From NCBI GenBank assembly GCA_963734025.1, contig CAVTFR010000017.1, forward strand, positions 418,343 to 482,342: 64,000 nt of DNA, given 5' to 3'. The stretch comes from JACVRW01 sp963734025. GTDB lineage: Bacteria > Actinomycetota > Thermoleophilia > Solirubrobacterales > Thermoleophilaceae. The notes beneath the pieces are model-generated. The model searched no databases. It was not told the DNA's origin and worked only from the letters and a program-made list of their open reading frames with translations. The position numbers and the translations under genes are program-made. Each line of letters starts with the position of its first letter. Position 1 is the first letter of the stretch. Positions 1 through 7,164 of the stretch are shown piece by piece.

Positions 1-1205
1 AGCAGCAGGACGATCACCGCTATCGCGGCGATCAGGGCGAGCGCGGCGAGCAGGCGTGAGGCCCAGAGCGGGATGGGCCGGCGCGGCCGTCCGGCGGCCG
101 GCGCACCGAGCAGGTTGGTCGGGGCGCTGTCGCCCTGCGTGGCCGTCTCCGGCTCAGCCTCCCGGCCGCCCGCGCCGATTCGAACCGTCTTGACGCCGGG
201 GCGGGCGAGCCCGGTCCGGGGCGGCTCCGGCGCGTCGGCAGCCCGCGGCGTCACGCGGCGCACGGCGGGTCGCGGCTCAGCCGGGGGCGGCGCCGGGGCG
301 GCGGCCTCCGCCGGCTGGCGTGCTTCCGCGGCCACCGCACGCGCTGTGTCGGGTGTCTCGGGGGGAGGCGCCTGCGGCCGCGGGCGCTCCTGGCGGCGCC
401 GCACCGTTCCGCCTCCGGGGCTGCTGCTCTCGGCGACCGCGGTGCGCGCCCGCGACATCCAGGCGTTGCGCTCCTGGCGGGCCGAGTCGCGCGCCCGCAC
501 TGCGGCGTCGCGCTCCTGCTCGACCGAGGCGCGGGCCCGCAGGGCGGCGTCGCGCTCGCTCTCGATCCGCTTGGTCTCGGCCAGGGCCGCGGAGCTGGCC
601 GCCACGGTAGCGTCGCGCTCCTTCGAGAGGTTGGCGAGCCGCTCGGCGCTCTCCGCCTCCGCGGCCGCGGCCGCCGCGCGCGCGGCCTCGAGCTCAGCCT
701 TCAGGTCGGTCACGTCCTCGCGCTCGGCGCCCAGCCGCTGCTGGAGCTCCTCGACGCGGTCGGCATGGGTCGCGCGCAACCGCTCGAGGTCACGGCCGAG
801 GCGCTCGGCTTCCTCGCGGGCGGCGGAGAGCTCGAGCTCGATCTCGGCTCGCGGCCGGCCGGCGGCGAGCAGCTCGGCCGACGGGCGCGACGCGTCGTCC
901 GACGACGGCGGGCGCCCCCCGGACGGCGGCGGCAGCTCGATCGCGAGATCGGGGCCGACGGCCAGCTCGGCGCCCTCGATGTGCAGCGGCTCACCCTGCC
1001 AGCCGAACGCGGCGAGCCACTCCTCGCCGTCGTCGGCCGCCCAGGGCTTGTGCTCGAGCAGCGCCAGGAGACGGCGATGACGGCCGTCGACCTGGACGTC
1101 GAGCGTCGGCCGCAGGAAGCGGTGGCCGCGCAGGCCGGACCAGCGGCCGGCGAGCTCGAGCCGGTCGTCGGAAACCCAGCCGAAACGCTCGACCTCGAAC
1201 GACAC
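1..1205 (-). CDS. Coiled-coil, C-terminally membrane-anchored protein (partial)
   Basis: This minus-strand frame is open from a GTG at 1205 to the window edge, giving about 401 residues with the C-terminus cut off. Residues 1-90 look like a folded domain (starts VSFEVERFGWVSDDRLEL). Residues about 120-245 are a long Ala/Glu/Arg heptad-rich coiled coil, 255-370 are Pro/Ala-rich, and the last visible 20 or so residues (from LWASRLLAAL) are a hydrophobic membrane segment. That suggests a cytoplasmic scaffold tethered by its C-terminus. I do not recognise a family and assign no function. The opposite strand is open too, but it reads as Arg/Ser/Ala low complexity. The ribosome site before the GTG is weak, so the start is uncertain. 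Confidence 0.6.
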   Translation of the reverse strand, partial: MSFEVERFGWVSDDRLELAGRWSGLRGHRFLRPTLDVQVDGRHRRLLALLEHKPWAADDGEEWLAAFGWQGEPLHIEGAELAVGPDLAIELPPPSGGRPPSSDDASRPSAELLAAGRPRAEIELELSAAREEAERLGRDLERLRATHADRVEELQQRLGAEREDVTDLKAELEAARAAAAAAEAESAERLANLSKERDATVAASSAALAETKRIESERDAALRARASVEQERDAAVRARDSARQERNAWMSRARTAVAESSSPGGGTVRRRQERPRPQAPPPETPDTARAVAAEARQPAEAAAPAPPPAEPRPAVRRVTPRAADAPEPPRTGLARPGVKTVRIGAGGREAEPETATQGDSAPTNLLGAPAAGRPRRPIPLWASRLLAALALIAAIAVIVLL

Positions 1206-1476
1206 ACGCTGCGTGGCCCCCGAGACCGACGCCTTTGAACCTCTCGAGACTGCCAAACAACGGAGAGTAACGGCAGCGGAGCAACCGGCGCACGGCTGGG
1301 CGCGACTGTGCTACCACATGATGCTCTCAGGGACGGGACGAAGGTGTGTGCAGGGACGCACCGGCCCGTTGGACGTGGTCTTGCCAGGGGCCGTCAGGCG
1401 ACGGCTCCCGGCGGCGACTTCCACGGCGCACATGGCCCTCGCCGGCCGGCGACTCGCCGCATCCGGTGCAGGGAGA
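1206..1476. other. Intergenic region, nothing recognised
   Basis: This divergent intergenic stretch precedes the leader at 1477. I see no convincing protein, RNA gene or promoter box. Reading frames crossing it are Arg/Ala-rich and match no family. Confidence 0.4.
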
Positions 1477-1546
1477 CAACGTCCCGCGGCTTTGAGGGAG
1501 GAGCTGGCCTTCGCGTCCTCCCGTGCCGCAAGAACAGGAGGAGCAG
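1477..1546 (+). promoter_or_regulatory. Duplicated 5' leader, copy 1, with alternative SD pairing
   Basis: The leader has three complementary blocks: GGGAGGA (1496-1502), TCCTCCC (1516-1522) and the Shine-Dalgarno AGGAGGAG (1536-1543) four bases before the GTG at 1547. The middle block can pair with the first or with the Shine-Dalgarno, not both. The same three blocks recur at 2433, 2453 and 2473. Translational control is inferred from base complementarity only. Confidence 0.4.
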
Positions 1547-1729
1547 GTGACCAGGTCACTTCGTTACGCGGGAGCGCTACTCGCGCTCTCGCTCATCGCC
1601 GGCGGCAGCTATGCCGTGGCCGGCTCGCTGATCACGTCCAAGGACATCGCCGATGGCTCGATTCGCTGCAAGGACCTGCGGAGCGGGGTATGCGAGAAGA
1701 TCAAGAAGAACGGGCACGGCGAGCCCGGG
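1477..1729 (+). repeat. Direct repeat copy 1 (leader plus collagen-like gene 5' end)
   Basis: About 250 bases here are nearly identical to 2416-2666. They cover the leader, start codon, signal segment and N-terminal domain. Similarity ends in the Gly-X-Y tract, after which the two genes diverge. Confidence 0.85.
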
Positions 1730-2371
1730 CCGGCGGGGCCGCAGGGCGCGGCTGGTCCAGCCGGCCCAGCCGGCGCGGCCGGCGCCCGTGGACCAGTGGG
1801 CCCGCAGGGCCCGAAGGGGGACCCGGGTGAGACGCGGGTCACGTCCCTGCCCAGCTCGGGCTTCGATGCAACCAATCCGTCGGTCAAGATGACGCCCGAC
1901 GGAATCGCGTTCGGTCCCTACGCCAACGGTGGGACCGCGGGTGGCTCGCTGCTGTACAAGGGATTGAACGGGAAGCCCCTCAGTGCCATCAAGAGCCTCA
2001 TCTTCCAAGCCCGCTACACCAGCGCCGGCGACACCGGCGGTGTCGGGGTGCCCTACCTGAGGGTGTTCCTGGAGGACGACGCGCACGACGCGATCTTCTC
2101 TCCCAACACCCAGCCGCCCGACGCCGACACGGCGGAGGGTCCATTCCACACCTGGGTCGCGACGAGCGGAGTGTGGCGCTATGACGACGATGGCGGCGCG
2201 GGCGGCGAGTACGGCCTCAACGGGGCGCCGTTCTCCGAGGTCGTCGCAGACCACGGCGACGAGAGCATCAGTGGCATCTACGTCACCACGGGCTTCTCGG
2301 CCGGCACCGATCTCGGCGCTCTGATGCTGTCCTTCGAGGTGAACGGGCAGGAGTTCGACCTGGGCGGCTGA
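1547..2371 (+). CDS. Secreted collagen-like protein, copy 1
   Basis: The protein is 274 residues from GTG 1547, chosen because the same RBS and start occur in copy 2 (2484); an ATG at 1523 would lie inside the conserved leader. A hydrophobic export or anchor segment (ALLALSLIAGGSYAVAG) is followed by a basic, Cys-containing linker (CKDLRSGVCEKIKK), then 13 Gly-X-Y triplets from GEPGPA to GDPGET. Such tracts form collagen-like triple helices. The C-terminal 170 residues are a Gly/Asp-rich domain I do not recognise, possibly a beta-sandwich. It probably acts at the cell surface. It lies immediately upstream of its paralogue. Confidence 0.82.
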   Translation: MTRSLRYAGALLALSLIAGGSYAVAGSLITSKDIADGSIRCKDLRSGVCEKIKKNGHGEPGPAGPQGAAGPAGPAGAAGARGPVGPQGPKGDPGETRVTSLPSSGFDATNPSVKMTPDGIAFGPYANGGTAGGSLLYKGLNGKPLSAIKSLIFQARYTSAGDTGGVGVPYLRVFLEDDAHDAIFSPNTQPPDADTAEGPFHTWVATSGVWRYDDDGGAGGEYGLNGAPFSEVVADHGDESISGIYVTTGFSAGTDLGALMLSFEVNGQEFDLGG

Positions 2372-2415
2372 CCGCAGCGCGAGCCGATTCCGCCGGGTGC
2401 CGGTGTAGAAAAGAG

Positions 2416-2483
2416 CAACGTCCCGCGGCTTTGGGAGGAGCCGGCCTTCGCGTCCTCCGCTGCCGCATGAACAGGAGGAGCAG
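2416..2483 (+). promoter_or_regulatory. Duplicated 5' leader, copy 2, with alternative SD pairing
   Basis: It matches the leader at 1477 with small indels. GGGAGGAG (2433-2440), TCCTCC (2453-2458) and Shine-Dalgarno AGGAGGAG (2473-2480) are all kept, although some flanking bases changed. Confidence 0.4.
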
Positions 2484-2666
2484 GTGACCAGGTCACTTCG
2501 ATATGCGGGAGCGCTACTCGCGCTCTCGCTCATTGCCGGCGGCAGCTACGCCGTCGCCGGTTCGCTGATCACGTCCAAGGACATCGCAAACGGAACCGTT
2601 CGCTGCAAGGACCTGCGCAGCGGGGTATGCGAAAAGATCAAGAAGAACGGGCACGGCAAGCCCGGC
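2416..2666 (+). repeat. Direct repeat copy 2
   Basis: Second copy of the roughly 250-base repeat described at 1477-1729. It spans leader, GTG start, signal segment and Cys-containing linker of the second collagen-like gene. Confidence 0.85.
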
Positions 2667-3119
2667 CCGGTGGGACCGCGGGGCCCCGCGGGTCCCGCCG
2701 GGCCTCAGGGTCCGAAGGGCGACCCGGGCGTGACCGGCCTCGAGTCGGATGGCCCCTACCCGGGGGTGACCGACCTGGGCAATCTCGGCACTAACGGCTC
2801 CGAGGGTGACAACTCGGACGCGATGTGGGCGGGCAACGACGCAGGCATGCAGACCTCGTGGGTCAAGTGCCCGACCGGCAAGACCGCCCTCGGCGGTGGG
2901 TTCCACACGGCGGCAGACGCGGGTGAGGAGGCGCAGCGCGACGTGATCGTGTCGGTCAGCGAGCCGACGCAGATCGTGGGCGGCGCGCCCGGCTACGAGC
3001 CGATCGCCGGCGACGAGGCCGGCTCGATCCGGCCGAACGGCTGGCTCGTGCAGGGCTACAACGACGGCGCTGCGGACGTGATCGTCCGGCCGTGGGTGGT
3101 GTGCGCGGTCGTCAAGTGA
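2484..3119 (+). CDS. Secreted collagen-like protein, copy 2
   Basis: This 211-residue paralogue of 1547-2371 has almost the same first 58 residues, including the hydrophobic segment and the linker with CKDLRSGVCEKI. The Gly-X-Y tract is shorter, about 9 triplets from GKPGPV to GDPGVT. The C-terminal 125 residues are unrelated to those of copy 1 (motifs KCPTGKTALGGGF and VRPWVVCAVVK) and resemble small secreted actinobacterial domains of unknown function. A conserved stalk thus carries two different heads. A strong hairpin follows the stop. Confidence 0.82.
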   Translation: MTRSLRYAGALLALSLIAGGSYAVAGSLITSKDIANGTVRCKDLRSGVCEKIKKNGHGKPGPVGPRGPAGPAGPQGPKGDPGVTGLESDGPYPGVTDLGNLGTNGSEGDNSDAMWAGNDAGMQTSWVKCPTGKTALGGGFHTAADAGEEAQRDVIVSVSEPTQIVGGAPGYEPIAGDEAGSIRPNGWLVQGYNDGAADVIVRPWVVCAVVK

Positions 3120-3133
3120 TCGGTTGACCGACT

Positions 3134-3160
3134 CAGGGGCGCCCCGCATGGGCGCCCCTG
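3134..3160 (+). terminator. Hairpin terminator after collagen-like genes
   Basis: An 11-bp perfect GC stem (CAGGGGCGCCC / GGGCGCCCCTG) with a 5-base loop starts 14 bases after the stop at 3119. It has no long T run, as is common in high-GC actinobacteria. Confidence 0.6.
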
Positions 3161-3183
3161 TCCGTTCTGGCAAGCTGCCGCCG

Positions 3184-4647
3184 ATGCCGGCTCGCACCAC
3201 CAGGCGGCGCTTCATCGGGCAGGCGGGCGCCGCCGGCGCCGTGCTCGCCGGGCTGCCTGCGGGCGCGCGGGCTCAGGGCGGCCGGGCGCATGACGGCCCC
3301 AACGTCATTCTCATCATCGTCGACACGCTGCGGGCCGATCACGTGTTCGGAAAGCGGGCCCGGACGCCCAACATCGACGCGCTCGCCGGGGAGGGGCTCA
3401 GCTTCACGCGCTGTTTCCCCGAGGCGATGCCGACGATCCCGGCGCGGCGGTCGATTCTGAGCGGGCGGCGGACGTTCCCGTTCCGCGGCTGGCATCCCTA
3501 CCCGGGCCTGCTCGGCGAGCCCGGCTGGGCGCCGCTCCAGAGTCCCGCCATCTCGTTCACCACGACCCTGAAGCGGGCCGGGTACTGGACCGCCTACGTG
3601 ACCGACAACACGGGCGTGGGGTTCTCGCCGCCGTGGGCCGCCTACCGGCGCAGCCTCGACCGCTTCGTGCGCCGCGGCGGCCAGTACGGCGGGATCTCGA
3701 CGGGCGTCTCCGAGGCGGAGCTGCGCCATTGGCTGCCGCCGGCGATCGAGGACGCCGAGACGCGCGACCGGGTTCGCCGCTACCTCGCGAACGGGCGCTA
3801 CTCACACGACGAGACGAAGTCCTTCGCCGCCCGTGTCTTCAAGGACGCCGCTCACATGCTGCGCGCGGCAGCGGGCCGCCGCGAGCCGTTCGCCCTCGTC
3901 GTCGACACCTTCGAGCCGCACGAGCCGTGGACCCCGCCGCGCCGCTACATCGACATGTACGGCGACCCCGACTACCGCGGGCCGGAGCCGGCGCGGCCCT
4001 ATTACGCGCCCGTATCGAGGTACCTGAGCGGCGCGGAGCTCGTGCTCGTCGACCGCATGAAGGCGCTCTACGCGGCCGAGGTGACGATGACGGACCGCTG
4101 GCTCGGTGTCTTCCTCGACCGCATCCACGACCTGGGCCTCGAGCGCGAGACGGCGATCGTCCTTGTCTCCGATCACGGCTTCTTCGTAGGCGACCACGGT
4201 CTCACGGGCAAGATCTCGACGCGCCTGCACCCGGAGCTGATCCACGTGCCGCTGATCGTCGTCGACCCCGAGCGCCGGAAAGCCGGGCAGACGCGCCGCT
4301 GGTTTGCCTCGACGCACGACGTCGCGCCGACCCTCGTGTCGATGGCCGGCGTGGACGTCCCGGGTGCGATGGACGGGATCGACCTCTCGCGCTTCTTCGA
4401 CGGCCGCCAGGTGCCCGAGCGCGACTACGCCTGGGGCGGATACGGCAACAGCTTCTTCGTGCGCACCGATCACTGGAAGGCCTTCGGCCACAACCGCGGC
4501 GGTGATCTCCACCTCTACGACCCGCAGCGCGACGGGCGCGAGACCCGCGACCTGTCCGGTGCGCACCCGGGCAAGGCCGGCGAGCTGTTCGGGGTCGTGC
4601 GCCGCCGGGCCGGCGGCTCGCTCCCGTACTACCCGGGAACGATCTGA
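3184..4647 (+). CDS. Tat-exported sulfatase-family enzyme with Thr at the nucleophile position
   Basis: A 487-residue alkaline-phosphatase-superfamily protein. ATG 3184 is chosen because it gives a clean twin-arginine signal (TRRRFIG, residues 5-12); the longer frame to 3124 runs through the terminator hairpin. Metal-site motifs are present: D47 in IIVDTLRADH, and D330-H331 in SDHGFFVGDHG. The sulfatase signature reads T84-I-P-A-R-R-S-I-L-S-G, so the Cys or Ser normally converted to formylglycine is Thr. Thr is the nucleophile in relatives such as lipoteichoic-acid synthases, so a phosphoryl or phosphodiester substrate is possible. It is first in a run of five same-strand genes reaching 7164. 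Confidence 0.85.
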   Translation: MPARTTRRRFIGQAGAAGAVLAGLPAGARAQGGRAHDGPNVILIIVDTLRADHVFGKRARTPNIDALAGEGLSFTRCFPEAMPTIPARRSILSGRRTFPFRGWHPYPGLLGEPGWAPLQSPAISFTTTLKRAGYWTAYVTDNTGVGFSPPWAAYRRSLDRFVRRGGQYGGISTGVSEAELRHWLPPAIEDAETRDRVRRYLANGRYSHDETKSFAARVFKDAAHMLRAAAGRREPFALVVDTFEPHEPWTPPRRYIDMYGDPDYRGPEPARPYYAPVSRYLSGAELVLVDRMKALYAAEVTMTDRWLGVFLDRIHDLGLERETAIVLVSDHGFFVGDHGLTGKISTRLHPELIHVPLIVVDPERRKAGQTRRWFASTHDVAPTLVSMAGVDVPGAMDGIDLSRFFDGRQVPERDYAWGGYGNSFFVRTDHWKAFGHNRGGDLHLYDPQRDGRETRDLSGAHPGKAGELFGVVRRRAGGSLPYYPGTI

Positions 4648-4690
4648 GCGTGGCGGCACGCGCAGCGCCGCGGGAGTAGCTTGCGGGCCG

Positions 4691-5356
4691 ATGGCCACCG
4701 AGCTCGCGACCGGGTTGCGGCTCGACGCGTCCGTCGAGCTGCCGGCGGGGACCTACCTCCTGGGAGAGCCGGGCGAGGAGCGCGCGGTCACGCTGGCGGC
4801 GGTCCGGATCGGGCGCTGGCCCGTCGTCAACGAGCAGGCGCGACGCTTCTTCGACGCGACCGGGCACCGGGCGGACGCCGGACTCGCCGCCCGGCTCGAG
4901 GCGCCCGCGCTCGCCGAACATCCCGTCACCGGCCTCTCGCTCGACGTCACCAACGCGTTCTGTGCCTGGGCGGGGGAGGAGCTCGACAGGCACGTGCGGC
5001 TCCCGAGCGGCGACGAATGGGAGGCGCTCGCCCGCGGCCCGGAAGCCAGTACGTGGCCGTGGGGCGACGCCTTCGATCCCGACCGCTGCGCATGCGTCGA
5101 GTCCGGCTCGGGCTGGACCGTGCCGGTCACGGCGCACCCGGACGGGGCCGGGCCGTTCGGCTCGGAGCAGCAGGCGGGCAACGTGTGGGAGTGGGTGGCA
5201 GACCGGACTCCGGAGCGCTGGGGAGTCGTCCGCGGGGGCTCGTGGCTCGACCACGAGTGGGGGGTGAGGGCGTCGCGCGCGCTCGCCGCCGATCCGCGGC
5301 GTGGGACCGAGACCACCGGCTTCCGGCTCGCATTCGACGGAAGGAGAGAGACATGA
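4691..5356 (+). CDS. FGE-sulfatase-fold protein lacking both catalytic cysteines
   Basis: A 221-residue member of the SUMF1/formylglycine-generating-enzyme fold, short for the family (about 300). Recognisable blocks are RWPVVNEQARRF, a GDEWEALARG block, GNVWEWVAD and the final TTGFRLA. The active-site stretch reads RGGSWLDHEWGVRA (181-194): D187 and V192 stand where active FGE has its two Cys (GGSYxCHxSYC). Formylglycine formation is therefore unlikely; a binding or chaperone role, or another reaction as in EgtB-like relatives, is possible. The stop overlaps the next start (ATGA at 5353). Its neighbour is a sulfatase that also lacks its Cys. Confidence 0.85.
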   Translation: MATELATGLRLDASVELPAGTYLLGEPGEERAVTLAAVRIGRWPVVNEQARRFFDATGHRADAGLAARLEAPALAEHPVTGLSLDVTNAFCAWAGEELDRHVRLPSGDEWEALARGPEASTWPWGDAFDPDRCACVESGSGWTVPVTAHPDGAGPFGSEQQAGNVWEWVADRTPERWGVVRGGSWLDHEWGVRASRALAADPRRGTETTGFRLAFDGRRET

Positions 5357-5730
5357 GAGGCGCGCGAGCGCCCGACAGCGCCGAGCTCATGGAGGCTCTG
5401 CGCGAGGTGTACGACCCGTGCTGCGCAGACCGCGGCATCAGCATCGTCGACATGGGCGTCGTGGAGGACGTGCGCATGGAGGAGGGGCACGTGAGCGTCG
5501 ACCTCGTGCCTACCACCGGCTGGTGCCCGTTCGTCGCGAACATGTCGAGCGCGATCCCGGAGCGCCTCAAGCAGTTCGACGGCGTGGAGACGGTCGACGT
5601 GAAGGTCGTGTGGGAGCCCGTCTGGACGATGGAGCGGCTGTCGCCGTCCGCGCGCGCGAAGCTCGTCATGCCGCTCGACGAGCTCGAGCCCTACCGCGAG
5701 CAGCGGCTCGCCCGAACCGAAGGAGCCTAG
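5353..5730 (+). CDS. DUF59/MIP18-type metal-sulfur cluster assembly factor
   Basis: A 125-residue DUF59 protein (SufT/PaaD-like). Residues about 10-40 carry the helix and ISIVDMGVVEDV strand typical of the family. TTGWCPF (near 57-63) holds the conserved Cys, followed by an amphipathic helix and VETVDVKVVWEPVW. The tail after SPSARAKL is short and charged. Such proteins help Fe-S cluster insertion; in actinobacteria they often sit beside amidohydrolases, as here. It starts inside the stop of the FGE-fold gene with RBS GGAGAGAG, and the amidohydrolase starts 4 bases after its stop, so the genes are probably co-translated. Confidence 0.85.
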   Translation: MRGARAPDSAELMEALREVYDPCCADRGISIVDMGVVEDVRMEEGHVSVDLVPTTGWCPFVANMSSAIPERLKQFDGVETVDVKVVWEPVWTMERLSPSARAKLVMPLDELEPYREQRLARTEGA

Positions 5731-5734
5731 GTCA

Positions 5735-6775
5735 ATGGCAGCGATCGACACCCGGTCAGAGCAGGCGGCGGCGCGCGAGCGCAAGGTCGATGCCTTCGTC
5801 TTCGACTGCGTCTGCCACGTCTTCAACTTCGACAAGCGGAACGCGATCGGGCCGCCCGGCGAGCTCTTCGACGAACACCTCTACGCGTTCCACACGCTGC
5901 TGACGCGTGAGGGCGAGCGGGTGCTCACCCGCGAGGAGTTCTTTCGCGAGTGGAGCGTCGACGAGATCTACGACATGGTCATCGGCGGCTCCGATACGGA
6001 CATGATCGTCGCCCAGCCGCTGCCGCTGACCGACCTCTTCCACGATGGGCTCTCGTCCTGGGAGAAGTGCGCCGAGATGGCGCAGAAGCATCCGGACCGC
6101 GCGATCTTCTGGGGCTCCGTGAACCCGCTCGAGGGCAAGAAGGCGCTCGATCTGATGGAGGTTCAGGTCAAGGAGTTCGGCGCCAAGGCGTTCAAGTTCT
6201 ACAACGTCCGCTACGACTACGGCCGGCCCTTCCCGTGGCGCATGGACGACCCGCGCGTGGCCTACCCGGCATTCGAGAAGGCGCAGGAGCTGGGCGTCAA
6301 CCTGATCGGCGTCCACAAGGGCGTGCCGCTCGGGCCGCAGCCGGTCGAGCACACGCGCACGTTCGACATGGACGGCGCGGCGGCCAACTTCCCCGACATC
6401 AACTTCGTCATCTTCCACGTCGGCCTGCCCTGGCTCGACGAGGTGCTGTGGCAGATCGTGCGCTACCCGAACCTGTACGCGTCGATCGCCGCGACGGTCA
6501 ACTTCATCGCCCGCCAGCCTCGGGTCTTCGCCGAGACCCTCGGGAAGATGATGTGGTGGTGCGGGGAGGACAAGATCATCTATGGCGGCGAGTCGCCGAT
6601 CTGGCACCCGCGCTGGGCGCTCGAGGAGTTCTGGAACTTCGAGCTGCCGCGCGACATAGTCGAGGAGCGCGGCTATCCGCAGGTCACCGAGCAGGCCAAG
6701 CGCAAGATCCTCGGCGAGAACCTGGCGCGGCTGCACGGGATCGACGTGGAGGCGAAGAAGGCCGAGCTTCGGTGA
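5735..6775 (+). CDS. Amidohydrolase-family (Amidohydro_2) TIM-barrel protein
   Basis: 346 residues of the ACMSD-like amidohydrolase group. The N-terminal metal motif region reads FDCVCHVFNFD, with Cys where the first His of the DxHxH motif is usual. Later blocks include AKAFKFYN (barrel Lys), NLIGVHKG, NFVIFHVGLPW and KIIYGGESPIWHP, with His and Asp/Glu ligand candidates. Trp and acidic residues are common. Substrate is unknown: decarboxylase or hydrolase of a small carboxylate is plausible. It lies between a DUF59 and a DUF2237 gene and overlaps the latter by 4 bases (GTGA). The 326-aa frame on the other strand is a shadow. Confidence 0.85.
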   Translation: MAAIDTRSEQAAARERKVDAFVFDCVCHVFNFDKRNAIGPPGELFDEHLYAFHTLLTREGERVLTREEFFREWSVDEIYDMVIGGSDTDMIVAQPLPLTDLFHDGLSSWEKCAEMAQKHPDRAIFWGSVNPLEGKKALDLMEVQVKEFGAKAFKFYNVRYDYGRPFPWRMDDPRVAYPAFEKAQELGVNLIGVHKGVPLGPQPVEHTRTFDMDGAAANFPDINFVIFHVGLPWLDEVLWQIVRYPNLYASIAATVNFIARQPRVFAETLGKMMWWCGEDKIIYGGESPIWHPRWALEEFWNFELPRDIVEERGYPQVTEQAKRKILGENLARLHGIDVEAKKAELR

Positions 6776-7164
6776 GCGAGCGCAACGTCCTCGGCGGCGA
6801 GCTCGAGCTCTGCGGCAGCGACCCGTTGACGGGCTTCTACCGGGACGGGTGCTGCCGCAGCGGCGCCGAGGACGTCGGCAGCCACACGATCTGCGCGGTC
6901 GTGACCGTTGAGTTCCTCGAGCACCAGCGCAGGATCGGCAACGACCTCTCGACGCCGATGCCGGACTACCGCTTCCCAGGCCTCGTCCCGGGCGACCGCT
7001 GGTGCGTGACGGCGCTCAACTGGTGGCGTGCCTACGAGGACGGCGCTGCGGCCTTCGTCGTGCTGGCCGCGACGAGCGAGCGCGCGCTCGAGCTCGTGCC
7101 GCTCGCGGCGCTGGAGGAGCACGCCGTCGACGTCCCGACCGACCCGGGCGCGCTATCGAACTGA
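6772..7164 (+). CDS. DUF2237 family protein
   Basis: 130 residues from GTG 6772, overlapping the stop of the amidohydrolase. The sequence has the family hallmarks in order: NVLGGELELC, DPLTGFYRDGCC, EDVGSHTICA, GNDLSTP, FPGLVPGDRWCV and the final PLAALEEHA. Conserved Cys residues (C14, C27-C28, C40, C82) suggest metal binding or redox function, but the family has no settled role. It ends the operon and overlaps the 3' end of the convergent sigma-factor gene by 12 bases. Confidence 0.88.
   Translation: MSERNVLGGELELCGSDPLTGFYRDGCCRSGAEDVGSHTICAVVTVEFLEHQRRIGNDLSTPMPDYRFPGLVPGDRWCVTALNWWRAYEDGAAAFVVLAATSERALELVPLAALEEHAVDVPTDPGALSN

Noticed and set aside
73..1080. Long plus-strand frame of 335 codons
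   Set aside because: It is Arg/Ser/Ala low complexity, while the minus-strand frame reads as a normal coiled-coil protein with a membrane segment.
1730..1830. GC-rich tandem triplet repeats as a DNA-level element
   Set aside because: They encode the Gly-X-Y collagen-like tract in frame.
5756..6736. 326-codon minus-strand frame
   Set aside because: Antisense to the well-supported amidohydrolase, without recognisable motifs.
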